Shown here: positions 11,347 to 26,439 of the stretch, in pieces
How positions within the stretch are numbered: position 1 is the first letter of the stretch
How the letters are laid out: every line of letters begins with the position of its first letter
Source: Cylindrobasidium torrendii FP15055 ss-10
Lineage: Eukaryota > Basidiomycota > Agaricomycetes > Agaricales > Physalacriaceae
Length of the DNA stretch: 64,000 bases
Assembly (NCBI GenBank): GCA_000934385.1
Contig: KN880484.1
Span: 62,001 to 126,000 of the forward strand
Direction of reading: 5' to 3'
The notes under the pieces: generated by a model
What the model was told of the DNA's origin: nothing
Database searches by the model: none
What the model saw: only the letters and a program-made list of their open reading frames with translations
Program-made: the position numbers and the translations under genes

Positions 11347-13498
11347 CTAAGTGCGAACAGAGTCGTCAACTTTCTCGTTGCTGCCGGCTGCGTGCTCGAT
11401 GAACTCTGTAGGACCAGGTTGGAAGCGCGCTTTCGACTTGATCTGTGCCTCCGCTTGGTACTCCTCCAAGGGAATCGGACGACCGTTCGTGTCGAGCACA
11501 CCGGCCTGGTATTGTGACCATGCACGAGTGGGAACGTTCAACTCCATCATCATGTTGATCTCCTCGAGCGAGCGGCCTGGGCACAAGAGTTAGACGTGAA
11601 AGGAGAGAAATTGTCGAATCGCCGTACCAAGAGTTTCGGGAATGTAGTAGTAGACAAAGATGAACGCGATGATGGTTCCTCCGCCATCTACAAACTGTTA
11701 GAAAGAAACTGCCATAGTGTATGGGTTGGCTCACAGATGAAGCCGACCATGGGGCCGAGGCCAGCAGAACCAGGTTCATCGTTGTAAAGATAAGGAAGCG
11801 TGAAGGTCACGGCCCATGCAGACACCCAGAAGGCAGCGGTGGCAACACCCATAATCTTCGTGCGGTTCTTGCCGGCAGCGAGCTCGGTGGCAACCACCCA
11901 AGCAAGAGGGCCCCAAGCCAAGTTGAAGATGCTATCACGGAGGTTAGCTTTCAGCGTCGCTGCACAGAGCAGGTACGTACAAGACATAGATGATGATCAT
12001 GGACGCAATGGCAGCGTTCACAGGCTTCGAGCGCTGGTCCGAGGGGATTGTTCCGAGGCCTCCACAGATGAGAAGGACAACGGCCATCATCACGGTGGTC
12101 CAGAGGAGCAAAGGCCGACGACCGATGCGGTTGACCAGGAGGAAGGACACCAGGACACCAACGACTTCGACGATATCGGTGATCATCTGCCCGAGAGTTG
12201 AGTATGTGTTCAAAGGGAAACTGCACGAGCACTGACCGTGACAAGGAAAGCGTCCGTCATTCCAATGGACTCAAAGAAGACAGTGCCATAGGAGACTGAG
12301 GAAAAGCATGTCAGCACGGAGCAATGGGGCGGCTGGAGAAAGACGTACAGATCTAGATGATGAAAGTAATAAAACCAGGCAAAGAGTTTTTATCAGGTAC
12401 AGGCGGAATGGGAGAGCGTGAAATGCGCGTACAAATTGGACACCACCAATCTGCTGGCAAACGAGGATACCGAAGGCACCGAAGAACTTGCGCTTCTGGA
12501 CGCCCTTGAAGAGATCAGACCAACGAGACACGGATCCACTCTCCTGCGCCTCCGCAGCCTTCGCGTCCATGATGACCTTGATTTCGGCGCGAATGTCGAT
12601 TTCATCGTTGCCCTTGTGAACACGGTTAAGAGCTGTGAATGCCTCTTCTTCGCGGTCCTTCGACAAGAGCCAGCGCGGTGACTCGGGAACGACGAAAAGG
12701 CCGGCGAAGATCAACAAGCAGATACCGATGTTGAGTGCAATGGGGAAACGGTAGGAGAAGGTGGATTCGTAATCCTTTGTGCCTACTATGCGTGAGTAAA
12801 AAGACAGAGAAAAGTATCACGCAACGCACCCTGAGCCACACCTGCACCAAGAACCTGACCGATTGCGAGGAAGAGCTGCCATGACGAGACCATGGTACCG
12901 CGAATGGCAGCAGGAGGAATCTCTGAGAGGTAGAGGGTCGTGCAGTTGGACACGATACCCACACCAATACCGAGGATGGCACGACCAACGACGAGCAGAG
13001 GGATAGAGCCAACGACGATGAGCTGGAGAATGGCACCCAAGCTGACAAGGATGATACATGCGACCATGGCACCCTTGCGACCGCGCGCATCACCGATGAA
13101 ACCCGCGGACAGAGAACCGATGACTTCGCCAACCTGGACAATGGAGGCGAACAGGGATTGATAAGAGGAAGAAATCGTGTAGGTGCCATTTGGTTGGCGG
13201 TCGCCGAAGTCGGTCTTGAACGTGGGCATGGCCAAGATACCGGTGAAGTAGGTGCTACGATTGAGTTAGCATACACGTTGGCCTCGAAGAGGCGTATTGC
13301 ATACCCATCGTATCTATAGGAGGTGGTGGTTAGTAAAACAAAGCGTTGGCAGAAGCGGCAGACGACGTACCCGTAGAGAATGGCGCCCATGACGAAGACG
13401 AGACAGAAGAGGGTGCCCCGCAAGTTGTGCTTGTGGAAGACGCCCTTTCCAGCATTGCTCGAACTCGCTTGCGCTTGAGGTGGTGCTGCCCCGGCCAT
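11347..13498 (-). CDS. MFS sugar (hexose) transporter
   Basis: Ten exons: 13498-13371, 13313-13305, 13254-12830, 12782-12433, 12352-12349, 12295-12237, 12186-11981, 11931-11735, 11687-11628, 11576-11347; 555 aa. Plasma-membrane sugar/H+ symporter family with about 12 membrane segments. Signature motifs: GDARGRKGAM, PESPRWLL, CQQIGGVQF, NRIGRRPLLLW and PETLGRSLEEI. Two exons are tiny. The 9-nt exon (13305-13313) supplies part of GYDGTYFTG; the 4-nt exon (12349-12352) is required to join QIGGVQF to SYGTVFFESIG. The acceptor at 12782/12783 is NAGNAG-like; I used the site giving AQGTKD. The cytoplasmic tail is acidic. Substrate cannot be read from sequence; glucose or another hexose is likely. 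Confidence 0.93.
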
Positions 13499-13545
13499 GG
13501 TTAAAATGGATGAGATGGGGACAAGCGGGGATGTGGGGAGGGTCC

Positions 13546-13553
13546 TTTATATA
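13546..13553 (-). promoter_or_regulatory. TATA box of the sugar transporter
   Basis: TATATAAA on the minus strand, about 50 bases upstream of the transporter ATG and followed by a C-rich leader. Placement fits a short 5' UTR, which suggests a strong, regulated promoter. Inferred from sequence only. Confidence 0.5.
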
Positions 13554-14713
13554 GTCCCAAAATTTGCGAAGAAAGGAGTAAGGTATAGCCTACCGTAGCC
13601 CCTACCACCATGCGGATATAAAATTCAGGAGCGCATGGATAGTTGTCCCGATCATCCATCTTGGATTCTGGTATCTACAACTGCCCCATCGAGCGTCCGT
13701 CAACAAACCATTGGGCCACTTTGTCCTCTGGGTATGTTTTTTTTTCGCTCCATGTTGCTGTACACTGCAGCTTTTTTTTCTTCGCTCGGCCTGCGTTCAG
13801 CGGAAACCATTATCCTTGTGAGGGCCAGCATCATGACGCAAGTGATGTTGTCAGCGTCAGCGCGCGAGCAGGTTTATCCTTTGAGTTTTCCTGTGTCCTT
13901 GCCAGCTGGAAATACCCAATCCCGTTGTGAGGCGCTCAGTGGTCGAGACTGAGCCTGTAGTGTGTCTGGGGCAAACTTGGGGGAGGTGGGGGAGAAACGC
14001 TCCCCGCGCAACGGCTACTCCTATGTAGCCTATGCCCCCTGGGGTTGAACTCGTCCCTGGGCACTTCCGCCAAGGGATACTAACAAGTATCGATCCATCC
14101 GCCTCTCCGCAGGAGCAAGCTGGTGGCACGACTCGTCCCCTCGTTCGTCATTTTCAATTTTGGCTTCTGAATAGTGATACCCGCGACGATACCACCACGG
14201 TCTTCACGAGTTCCCTGAATCGGACTCTCCTGGTGTATGTTGTCAAAGCCGAGGATGCATTCATGACAGGACTGAGGCATTTTGCAGTTGCGGATGATGC
14301 AACGTATCCAGACTTCAGAGCCTCAGGCCCGTCGTCATATTAGGAAAGAGTGCGTGAGTTACATAATCAGCTATTGCCATTGTTCCTGGAATCGCAGGTT
14401 TGACGTTCACACTTCTCCTGAGCGACGCATCGCACGTGCTGAGTAACTACGTCTGAGTCTCTTTCAAGCAGCGTGCGGGGCCCCAATGATTGGTAGAGCA
14501 CGCGATGGATACCAAAGGCTTGTATGACCTGTAACCATAGTGTACCATACCGCACACTTGCTACCATGGTAAATGCTCATAAGTAAATCATTGATAGAAT
14601 AAATAAGCAGCCAGGATATCACATTATGCAGACAAAGGAGCGTACGGTGTCTATGAGATCTATTTATTTACGGCGATGCGCCAGAAGGAGTAGGATATGG
14701 ATGTCCAAAGCGT
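13554..14713. other. Intergenic, transporter upstream / NADH dehydrogenase downstream
   Basis: About 1.16 kb. The transporter promoter lies on the left and the 3' end of the NADH dehydrogenase gene on the right. Plus-strand frames at 13635-13952 and 14032-14343 show no recognisable domain. T-rich tracts occur near 13740-13780. No RNA gene or repeat seen. Confidence 0.4.
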
Positions 14714-16766
14714 CTAGTTACGACTTACGTCACTGTGAAAGTCAACAGTTAGTTGTGGTGACAAGCCTCTTTGAAACGACGTACCGGCCAAAGAGCTGTG
14801 TCAACCACCAGTCGTTGGCGACAAGCGTGCGGTTGCGCAGAGAGAACAAGTTACTCAGGTAGGCGCTCCTCCAGAATAAGAAAGTCGCGACACCCCCGCT
14901 GGCAATGTTGCCATTCATGAAGGGAAGGTCTGCAATGGCTTTCTCCGAGCCAATGTACGCTAGACTGCCTTGGTGCGAGTAGTGGAAGGGTCGGATAGCG
15001 ACAAGCTCAGCCGACTTCTTTGCAGCATCAAGCTCCTTTGCGTTGGCCTTGCGTTCTTCTTCGTTGGCAGCAGCGGGCGTCTTAGTCTCCAATTCGGATA
15101 TGCGTGCCTCCAACGATGTCTTCTTCGCTATCTGCGCGAATACACGAGCGAGGTAAGCACCTTGCTGAGAGGCGACCTGTGCCGTTGGAGCGTAGGATGT
15201 CGAAGTGCAGTCACCGATGGCGAAGATGCCGTCGGTGCCGACCATGCGAAGGTGGTCGTCCACAGTGATACCGCGGGGGTTGGTTTGACCAGGGACTTTG
15301 GCCTTCAAATCGACGGTGATCTTCCTGCCTTTGTTTCCTCCAGCCCAGACGACAAGGCCACAAGGAACCTCCTTGAGAGATTTATCCGGCATTTGGAGGA
15401 TGACGGAATTTGGCTTGACCTCTTTGACCATAGTTTGGGTTAGAACATCAATTTTGCTCTCCTTGAATGTGGAGACAGTGTAGTCGATAAGCTGCTTGCT
15501 GAACATGGGCAGCACGGAAGGGAGCGCCTCAACCAAAGAGATACGAATCCGGTCCGAGAGCTCGGGGTACCAGTGGGCGAGATCATCCTGAAAACAAAAT
15601 GAGTGTGAGAAGACAAGCAAAACGCGGTCGCGTGACTAACCTTGAGCCAATCATGCAATTCGCCGCTGAGTTCAATGCCTGTTGGGCCACCTCCAACGAC
15701 GACCATGTGGAGGAGACGCTCAACCTCTTCAGGAGACTGGCCGGGGAAGCCCGCCGTCTCAACGCAGTCCATGAAGCGACGCTGGAACTAGAGATAGTCG
15801 ATTTGAGATTTTTTGCACGCTTTGCAAACAGTTCGTCCGCACCTTTTCGGCATGTTCGAGTTCCTTCATGAAGCAGGCGTGCTCCTGAACGCCAGGAATC
15901 CCAAATGTCTGTACCTCGGCTCCAACAGCGTAAACAAGATAATCATACGAGATAGTAGTGCTGGAACTAAGGCCGCGAATTTCCGAGTCGTCTGAGAAAG
16001 TGACAGTCTTCTTGACGGGCTGGGAGAAATGTTGGTTATGAACGAGCTAAGTTGGAAAACCGCAGAGACATACGTCGACGGCGTGGGCATCAGCCTCGAT
16101 GACAGCAACTTCGCGCGTTTTGTGACGCGTAACATAGCGTGTTGGCTGAAGGATGGAACGCGGAGAAAGTGTGCCGACTGCTACGCTGGGCAAGAGGGGG
16201 GTGAAGAGGAAGTAGTTCTTTGGGCTAATGACAACCTAGGGCAACAAAATCAGGGAGCTAAAACCCGAATGGCTTGGCCGACATACCACATTGTACTCTG
16301 TAGTATCAATTCCTTTGAGCAGACTCGTAGCTCCCCATCCACTGCCGAGAACAACGATGGTCTTCTTGGTCGAGTCGAATGGTAATTGGGTCCCAGGATG
16401 GCGAGCCTTATCTGCGACGTAGTAAACTGCTCCAAGACCTCCGATAACGCCAATAAGAGCGATGGCCCCGATGCCCTGGAGAATGCGCGGCAGACGTGAC
16501 TTTTTAGGCGCCGGTGGGGGTGGGGGAGCTGCTACCGTCTAATGTATTGTGTGTTCAGGGTGAAAATGCATCTAGAAAAAAAGGCACACACCTCTTCACT
16601 TCTTCGCAGCGTGGTGGACACAAATTTACGCTGTTTGGTCAAGAAAGAAGCATTGGAGGCTCTGGAACGAGCCAGCCTGGCCACTGTTGAATTTCCATGA
16701 ATAGGCCTGGACCACAGTGAGCCTATACACAAAAGACTCACCCTGGTTGCCCCGTAAAGCGTGCAT
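14714..16766 (-). CDS. Alternative (rotenone-insensitive) NADH:ubiquinone oxidoreductase
   Basis: Eight exons: 16766-16742, 16683-16592, 16538-16287, 16235-16074, 16019-15843, 15787-15641, 15587-14785, 14732-14714; 558 aa. Type II, single-subunit FAD enzyme that passes electrons from NADH to ubiquinone without pumping protons. A basic, Ser/Arg-rich presequence is followed by a proline stretch and a membrane helix near residues 60-80, as in external (NDE-type) enzymes. The FAD fold [11 protein letters not shown] is near residue 104, then [20 protein letters not shown]. The second nucleotide fold is [16 protein letters not shown], and the C-terminal FAD contact is GIFAIGDC. A charged coiled insert (about [16 protein letters not shown]) sits where some homologues have an EF-hand. 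Two start-region exons and the 19-nt last exon were placed by frame. Internal versus external side is inferred from the membrane helix. Confidence 0.92.
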
Positions 16767-19113
16767 CCCAATAGCAGATATCGACGAGGCGAAGACGAAG
16801 GTGAACGGAGAACGTCCCGGACGGTCGCGAGAAAGATGAGAAACTTTATGTAAGCCAAATACCGACGTCACGATCTTTCCGGACTCCGGCTTGATGCTTT
16901 CGGCCGTCTGCGCCTCCTCCAATTGCCACTCATGTCTGTCCGACTCCCCCTGCGCCCCTCCGATGGACGCCCGAGTGATCGTTCACGGAATGCAGGTGAC
17001 CTGGGACCAAGCGATGTACCATGGGTATCCAGAGTTCGTCTTGTACGCTGGGTTTCCAAAGGCATTCCGTTGCATAGCCACTGTATCCGGAGATATCGCT
17101 CATGCATCCTGCTGACCGTACGGATATCCGGTTGCATTCTGCCTACATGAGTGGCGGTCGCGCCTAATAAAATCAATGGTTACATATGCAACATCAACAA
17201 ATTGTGTCTCAATATTTTGGCAATCTTCTGTCGACTTGAAAATGTGAAGATGGCCACTAAGGCCTGCATGTCCCCTCCCCTCCTGGTGATTCTGACAGTA
17301 ATATTGAATTTATTAAAAGTAATTTTTGTAAGGTGAATATATACAGAGAATAGGTGTGCCTCATAAGTATCTCGAAAGCTATGTCTGGCTTTCGTGTAAA
17401 GCGAGCGTGCATTGAACATGCAGATGTTCTGTGACGGGAAGGCCGTCCAACGGTGTTGAATCGAGAACTATTTAGTAAATACCACTCGCTGGACCGACTA
17501 TTTGAGCAACACCTCAAGACATGAATCTTGGCACGGCACTGAGCGGCTCAGAGCTCTTAGCTGAAGTGATCGAGTTCGACGATCGTTCCAATCAAAACAC
17601 GTGAGTTGAAGATTACAAACTGAGGTCTATCCCATTGTCTTCGGGGCGGCATCTCGGAATCTGCACATATAGATTACGCCGCTCGAGGAGATGCTGTCTA
17701 ACGAAATGCGATTCTGCGTCCAAAAACACTACTATACCGTTGGGTGAGTCGTCGGGTCATTGCTTCGTTCTTGTTTATGATATGTCGACCAATCTATCTA
17801 AGCAAAGCTGATGTCTCAAAAAATCCATTTTGGTGGTCCCAGAGAAGCATGCGGACAAATAGTACGGACATGGGGCAACACTCAGAGTCAAGAACACCAG
17901 CATTGGCGTCAAAGACTTCGAACAGCGTAGACAAAGTGGTCCCACCCAAAGGCCTAATATATGAGCGAGCTTCACATCATACTGTAGAATTTGATTAAGT
18001 CTTGCTTCGCAAGGCTGCAGTCTGTTTGCCGCAGTTGTATCATTGTTGAGCATAAGTACATTGGATGATTTATGCAGAAGAGAAATTGTGTCGCGAAATA
18101 ACGTTGGGAAAACCTCCCGATTTCTGGATTGTAACACCCCCGAGTCCCAGTGATGCTGACATCGAATGATTCCTTAGTTAGGGCATCCGGAACGTCCATT
18201 GAGTGCCACCCACCCAAAACACCGGGATATCAAACCAACAATTTGAGAACTCGTTTTGATGATCCCGGTGTTCGGCAAGGGAGCCAGTTGCATGGTACCC
18301 ACCAAACGACACACCGGATGGGAGCTCTGCCGAAGTTCTGGGCGCTCCGATACCCTGGTAAAGTGGAGTATAATAATGTGAACCAGCGGGCCGGCGCAAA
18401 ACCATTATCGAGTCGGGATGATGAGCGCAGTGCTGCGCATTGTTGGCGCCTTGGGACAGTGCGTGCCTAGGGCCCTCTACTTGTGTGTGGGAGGAGAGAT
18501 GTTCCAACCAGTCTTTACATGTGCGAGTATCCCTTTGATAAGTTTCATGACCTTCACGAGGCGATGGTGGCTACGGGGTGGCTATGATGACAATGGCCCC
18601 GGGGCGCCCAAGATTCGCATGGGGCATTGTGTATTAAGTGGAGCGAGTCAGGGTATAGAGCTGGTGCTCAATTTTGTCAGGAATATCGAGAAAAATAACA
18701 AGGAAAATGGACAAGAGAGTGTACTGTTCGGCGCTCATATTGGATGCTCACGGGGAGTTCGTCTAAAAGGAGAAGCAGTCGATCGTCGCCTCCGATTAAT
18801 CGCTTTGTTACTCCTGTCAAAGTTATTTTCCCACGCTCGGTTTTAAGGTTCAAGTGCGGGTCCATAGCCACCGCAGCTTGTTCTCTTACCACCACCAACG
18901 CCCGTGTAATCTCTCCTTTTACCGGTGCTTTGGCGCGCATATCGCTCTCTTCATCTCCCCACATCGCTGAACAGGTGCGTGCAATCTCCTATATCCGGCC
19001 GCACCTCGTTTTGACCGCGTTTTCTTACGTTTATCAGAGAGTCGCTCACTCTTTGCGACCAGTCCCTCGTTAACCCTCCCGACGCTCACCCACCAAGAAC
19101 ACATTTTACGACC
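16767..19113. other. Divergent intergenic region (2.3 kb), no gene recognised
   Basis: Separates the NADH dehydrogenase (minus) from the ferric reductase (plus), so both promoters lie here. Several stop-free frames of 60-140 aa exist (for example 18418-18846 plus), but none has domain, codon or splice support. The part at 18840-19110 is pyrimidine-rich, as in leaders of strongly expressed basidiomycete genes. Nothing repetitive noticed. Confidence 0.4.
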
Positions 19114-21064
19114 ATGGCAGCAAGCATTGCTGGCCAACAAACCGGCGTCAACATGAACCTGTTGATCTATGGCATTTCTATCCTCGTCCTCGGCCTCATT
19201 GCTCTTCTGTTCCTTTGTCGCCTACCCCGTCTCATCGCACGCCTCCGCTGGTCAGAGATCTCGAAGGGACACTTCCTACGCAACACCGCGTATATCCCCC
19301 GTGCGCCAAGGATTGTTCACATGAAGCGAGCCAACACAGTCACCCGTCGCGATGGCACTTCAACCGACGACGACCACACATATGTCGGCCACCACACAGT
19401 GGCGAAGCGCGTCGACGAGAAAGGTGCTGAGATGACCATGAACTATCCGCCGCATGTTTCAGCGTGCCCCAGCATATTCCGCAGCGTTCAGTCGGAGCTC
19501 ACGCATCGCATTTTCCCTGGCTTTTCGCTTGGGCAGGTCGTTAGTGTGATGCTCTATACGGCTGCCTGGATATACCCGACGTTCTACAAGTCAAACCCTC
19601 TCATCGACCTCCCTCGGACCGGCTGGGTCGGCATTGCCCAGCTCCCTTTCATCTTCGCCTTCGCTGCGAAGAACAACGCCCTCGGGCCATTCTTGGGTAT
19701 GGGCTACGAAAAGGTGTGTCGCATACAATTGGCTTCTGGCTCGCTCTCACAAAACATCGCCTAGTTCAACTTCATCCATCGCTATGCCGGCTACATATTT
19801 GTGCTGGCCGTCAATGTCCACAGCATGGGCTTCGGTACGTCAAGCGTCGAGTAAAACTTTTGGTAACTGACCACTGCCTATAAGTCTATAAATGGTGCTT
19901 CAACTCGACGTTCATGGAGTCTATGGCGAAGCCCCACAACGCCTGGGGATTCGTCGGGTTCATTTTCGCTGACTTTGTCTACTTCTTTTCGACGGAGTAC
20001 TTCCGCAAGACGTTGTACAACGTCTTCATTGGCACTCACATCGTTGGCTGGCCCGTTGTCCTTGTTGCTGTAAGTCCCCCAAACAATTCGCGCGCCTCTT
20101 GTTTGATGTCTATTCATAGTGTTATATGCACATGCCTGTCGACAAGCCCTTTGTGTTGGCTGCCCTCGGGGTGTATGCGCTGGATTATGTTTTGCGTCTT
20201 GTCAAAACCCGGATTCATACTGCCACTATTCGCCCTGTTACCCAGATGGGTCTGACCCGCATCGAAATCCCGTCGATCAACTCCGGATGGCGTGCCGGCC
20301 AACACGTCCGTCTGCGTGTTCTCTCTACCAAGATGGGCATTGCAGCCTGGTCGGAAGTCCATCCTTTTACGATTGCCAGTGCAAGTGATACCCACGACGG
20401 TATGGTCCTCCTTGCCAAGAAAGCCGGAAATTGGACAACGAGCCTGTTCGACCTAGCAAAGATCAACGCACGAGGCGAATCGCAAAGTTCAACAGTCAAG
20501 GTCATGGTTGAGGGTCCCTATGGCGGCCCAGGGCATCTCATACCTGCCAGTTTTTCTGCTGCCGTCTTTGTCGTCGGTGGCAGCGGCATCTCCTTTGCCC
20601 TCGCCAGCATTGAGGAGCTTGTTCAGAAAGATCTTCGCGGCGAATCGCGTGTCAAGATCATCGAGCTTGTCTGGATTGTACAAGACCCCGCTGCGCTCGT
20701 TCCCTTCGTCCCAAAGCTTTCTGCCCTCATCCAGACCAGCGTATTCACCCCACTGCGTATATCAGTGTTCTATACGCGCGCCGTCACTGGGAAGTTCCCG
20801 TTCCCCAAGGACTTCTTCCAACCGGGCCTCACACTGAGTCCCGGTCGGCCCAAGATTTCTACGATGTTGGAGTCCACGATCTCCAAAACGGTTACGCTGG
20901 GAGCGGGTGTCAAGGATCATGAAGCGAACACTGGGATGCTTGTGGGTATATGTGGACCTTTGAGCCTTGCAGACAACGTCGCTGCAGAGGTTGGCAAGAT
21001 AGACCCGACGAGAAGGGATCAAGTAGGAGGCGTTGAGATGATAGAAGAGGCATTCGGATGGTAA
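19114..21064 (+). CDS. Ferric-chelate reductase (FRE family, flavocytochrome b)
   Basis: Four exons: 19114-19713, 19765-19834, 19885-20069, 20120-21064; 599 aa. Plasma-membrane oxidoreductase passing electrons from cytosolic NADPH through FAD and two haems to extracellular Fe(III), the first step of high-affinity iron uptake. Haem ligands appear as two His pairs 14 residues apart: HRYAGYIFVLAVNVH and HIVGWPVVLVACYMH. FAD motif HPFTIAS, nucleotide motifs VVGGSGISF and GICGPLSL. The first helix (NLLIYGISILVLGLIALLFL) can act as a membrane anchor; no cleavable signal peptide is seen. No iron-permease/oxidase pair lies next to it. Copper or other metal reduction is possible. The start is well placed after a pyrimidine-rich leader. 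Confidence 0.94.
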
Positions 21065-21609
21065 GCAGGCTTATTCGTCCGCACCTCCATGCGCCGTGCG
21101 CTTGGGGGGAATGACTCCCTTACGATTGTTGTCGGAGGCCGGGCCCCGACCATGATACAGAGCGTTCAACTGTAGCTGCTGGCAACGTACCAGATGAACA
21201 TCATAGGTGAGGAGACTTGGCTGAGCCAATGGTCTGTAGACGATGCGTAGCGGGCCTACAATCCTGACGTTACATAACTACTTTATTGCCATTAGAAACT
21301 TGGTTGTGTATCCTTATATGTACATACTATTTGCAAATTCATGAAAGTCCTTTCAGAAGTAACCGCCCGTTCCAACTTGCTATTCTGCTCTCTCAGATGG
21401 CGCGATAGCCTTTGGCTCTGCTGAAGGGCTGCAAGAGAAGTTAGCGAAGATCTAATGTTGTCGAGCGCCAGTTGACACCGGTTTTCGACAAAACGCTCGT
21501 CGCAAATGGGTTTATGAGGCTGGCAGAGATACTGTGGGCAATTTATATACTGATTTATACGTAAATTACAACATGGATATACTGTACTAGGTATGCGTCA
21601 TATACAACA
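21065..21609. other. Convergent 3' intergenic region
   Basis: About 545 bases between the ferric reductase stop and the SNG1-like stop (opposite strands). AT-rich, serving as 3' UTR and termination space for both. No gene or repeat seen. Confidence 0.4.
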
Positions 21610-23457
21610 TTACAGCCTTCTATCCTCGCCCACATCCCCGCGCTCGTTTCCAGTCTCTTCAGTGACCGGTGTATCTTTCTCGTTGATCGTTTCAGGCGTC
21701 TTCCCCTTCCCTTTTACCGGCACCCTTCCTACCATCTTGCCCACCTGTCTCCACCTGCCAGCCTTTTCGCTCTCTGGCTGAGGGGGCAGGGATGCTGCCT
21801 GTGGAACCGGAACTGGAGGAGCAGCAACCGGCGGCGCCTCGTTGGCTTCGCGCGCCTTTTGAGCAGCTATCTTCGTGATCATGCGCCTACGCATGAACCA
21901 CTGGAAGAGTGGTAGCGAGATGAGTGAGACGCAGACCCATGCGATGAGCACACCGAAGTTGAGGCCAACTGGAGGGCGAATTAGCACTAGGCTCCGTCAA
22001 TATGGCGATGGACGTACGTGTGTTTTTGGTCCGGAAAAGGATGCTGCGGATGGCGGACGATACGTGCCAGAATGGGAATGCATAGCCGTAGTGGTAGAAT
22101 GAAGGCAGGACGTCAATGGGCATGAAGGCCACCGACACGTTCGCTAAAGTATCCATGAGTTTCTCTTCCTCGAACCGCGGGAAATAGGACGTACAGAGCA
22201 ACCACAAAATGACGAAGAACGGAATGAAGCGAGGCGTAAGGAGGGTGATCATACTCTCGAGCGCCAGGCCGAGGGCAGACATGGCTAGGAAGTGCAGCAT
22301 CCAAAAGATGACAAAGCCAGCACTGTCGTACTTGCGTCCAAACTTGACTTGGAAGGCCGCCGTGAGGGACGAGTAGAATATGGAGATAAAGAAGTAGATG
22401 ATGAAGGAGGTGACAATGCGCGTCTTGATGAGACTAACGGTCGATAGCTTGGTCTCCAATCCTGAGATGAAGCGCGCCCCGGCGCAGATTTGAACGATGA
22501 CAAACGACAGGACAAGGAGATAGATGAGACCGACGAAAGTTACGGCAGTTGCCCTGGATTTTGTCAGTGTCGGTCACTATCTAGGACACGAGAGAGCTTA
22601 CACTGGATAGTCAAACGGCCGCAAGTTGTCGATGGTATACCCAACTGGAAGTGTTATGATTTGGGGCGCGTTTCGCAGAATATTCACGACGGAGCCTGGG
22701 TTTTGCGTTGCCAGCTCTGACGACAGCTCTTCCGAGAACCTCTCCGCGAGTGTTGGGAGCACCTTCCAGAGATACGGTCGGATGAGAGAGCGGAACGCGT
22801 TCTCTTGTCTGGCTTCGTTCACAAACACTGTGATAGCGTCTGTGGAGTTGTACGACGCGTCGACATTCGCAACAGCATTCGACAAGCGATCAGAGGCGCC
22901 CTCGTTGACTACAAGGTCGTTAGAAGACATGATCATGATATGAACGGAAAGGTAAAGGACATACTGACGATCGCAACCCATGCGTTCTGGTTCACTATAC
23001 GGTCCGCAATCTCTGCGGCGCCACCCACGAATCTTGAGGCGGGCTGTATCTGCCAGTCGACCGTCCCCGCAGGATTGGCATTTGCTTCTTGCAGTGCCGC
23101 TAGTGTCGAGTTTCCAATCCTTCCACCATCCAAGTCCACCACCCATCCCTTCAGCTTCCCACAAGGAACAAGATACAGCGCGCCCCAGTATATCGAAAAC
23201 ACCGCAAAGATGACAATAGTCAGAAAGATGCCGCCAAAGATCATTGCCTTGAGGAAGGCCTTCCGCTGTGGTGCAATACGTGGGTCGTTGAAGTTGCAGC
23301 TGAACGGCGCAACCAAGTGGGCAGGCGGGTGTGCAGCCGTGGGAGACGGTGCATGTTGTGCAGGGATCTCAGTCGTATGCGCCGTGCTGTTCGAGAAGCG
23401 CGACGTGGTAGGCAGGAGCGGCGAAGGCTCTTTCTTCTTCTCGGTGAGAGTGGCCAT
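21610..23457 (-). CDS. SNG1-like membrane protein (DUF3533)
   Basis: Four exons: 23457-22965, 22908-22602, 22553-22018, 21968-21610; 564 aa. A variable Ser/Pro/Thr-rich N-terminus precedes RKAFLKAMIFGG and a first membrane helix (FLTIVIFAVFSIYWGALY), the family hallmark. A large extracytoplasmic loop follows, then a cluster of about five helices and a proline/alanine, lysine-rich cytosolic tail. Yeast Sng1 confers resistance to nitrosoguanidine and affects membrane lipid asymmetry and drug tolerance; the biochemical activity is not established. The donor GTATGT at 22964 was needed to keep VAIVINEGASD in frame. Role in this fungus unknown, probably plasma-membrane stress or drug tolerance. Confidence 0.87.
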
Positions 23458-24294
23458 GGCTGCCAGTGGACGGAGGGAGCAAGGAACAAGAGACGCTGAT
23501 TTGCGATATGTTTATAGGCAATCCGCTAAGATCGACGCCGTCGATGATAGAAATACTCTGGAATGACCGCGTCAGAACGTGCTTGTCGTGCGCTGCAGAA
23601 ACATCTGGCGCATCGTCGCAATTGTGAGCTAAAGACGGAGGAGCGGACATGGCTGACAAGAGAGCAAAGCCCTAGGTTACAACCGGAAAGCCTGAAGTCG
23701 AGATGAACCTTGGCTATGGCTTATACGAGTTGCCAACGATAAATCATGCACATTTAGCAGGAACCGAGAAACATATACTTACTCTGACCCAGCGGTTCGT
23801 GAGTAGCGGCGCAGGGCCCCGGGCTCAGAGGAAAAACAAGTGAGCAGGCAGCCATAGACTACAACGGTCATGTTTGGACATGGTCGATAATGGCGGAACG
23901 CAAAGGAATGCAGTCACCAAGAGGTCACGTCACTAGAAATACACTGTTAACAGTGGTATGTTCTGGGTAAGCCTTGCGACCTTCGACTGGCAATAAGCAG
24001 TTCTGGTTGTGTCTTTTTTGCCCTACCTATCATGAGCACTACGACAGCGGATCCGACATGCCGGACCCCCAACAACAAAATAAATAATAGATTATGTAGT
24101 AACGCACACACAAAATCCACAACAATGAACAGGCAGGGTAAGTACGTATATACGCAACAAAGGCAAGGCGAGGGTATATCGACAGTTAATCAGAACATAT
24201 CCATCCTTTATATCGGGGTCTCTTACAGTTCTACTGTCCGCTATCCCAGAGCACCCAATGCCGCATCGTTTCCAAGAGGTATTCATTCTTTCAT
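23458..24294. other. Intergenic, SNG1-like upstream region
   Basis: About 840 bases. Contains the SNG1-like promoter on the left and the AGC kinase 3' UTR on the right, where an A-rich stretch (24070-24180) may hold polyadenylation signals. No gene recognised. Confidence 0.4.

Positions 24295-26439
<2,145 letters not shown>

Noticed and set aside
18418..18846. 142-aa plus-strand frame in the long intergenic region
   Set aside because: No domain, start context or splice support; ordinary chance length for this base composition.
22805..23566. 253-aa plus-strand frame
   Set aside because: Antisense to the SNG1-like exons and crosses its intron; no domain.
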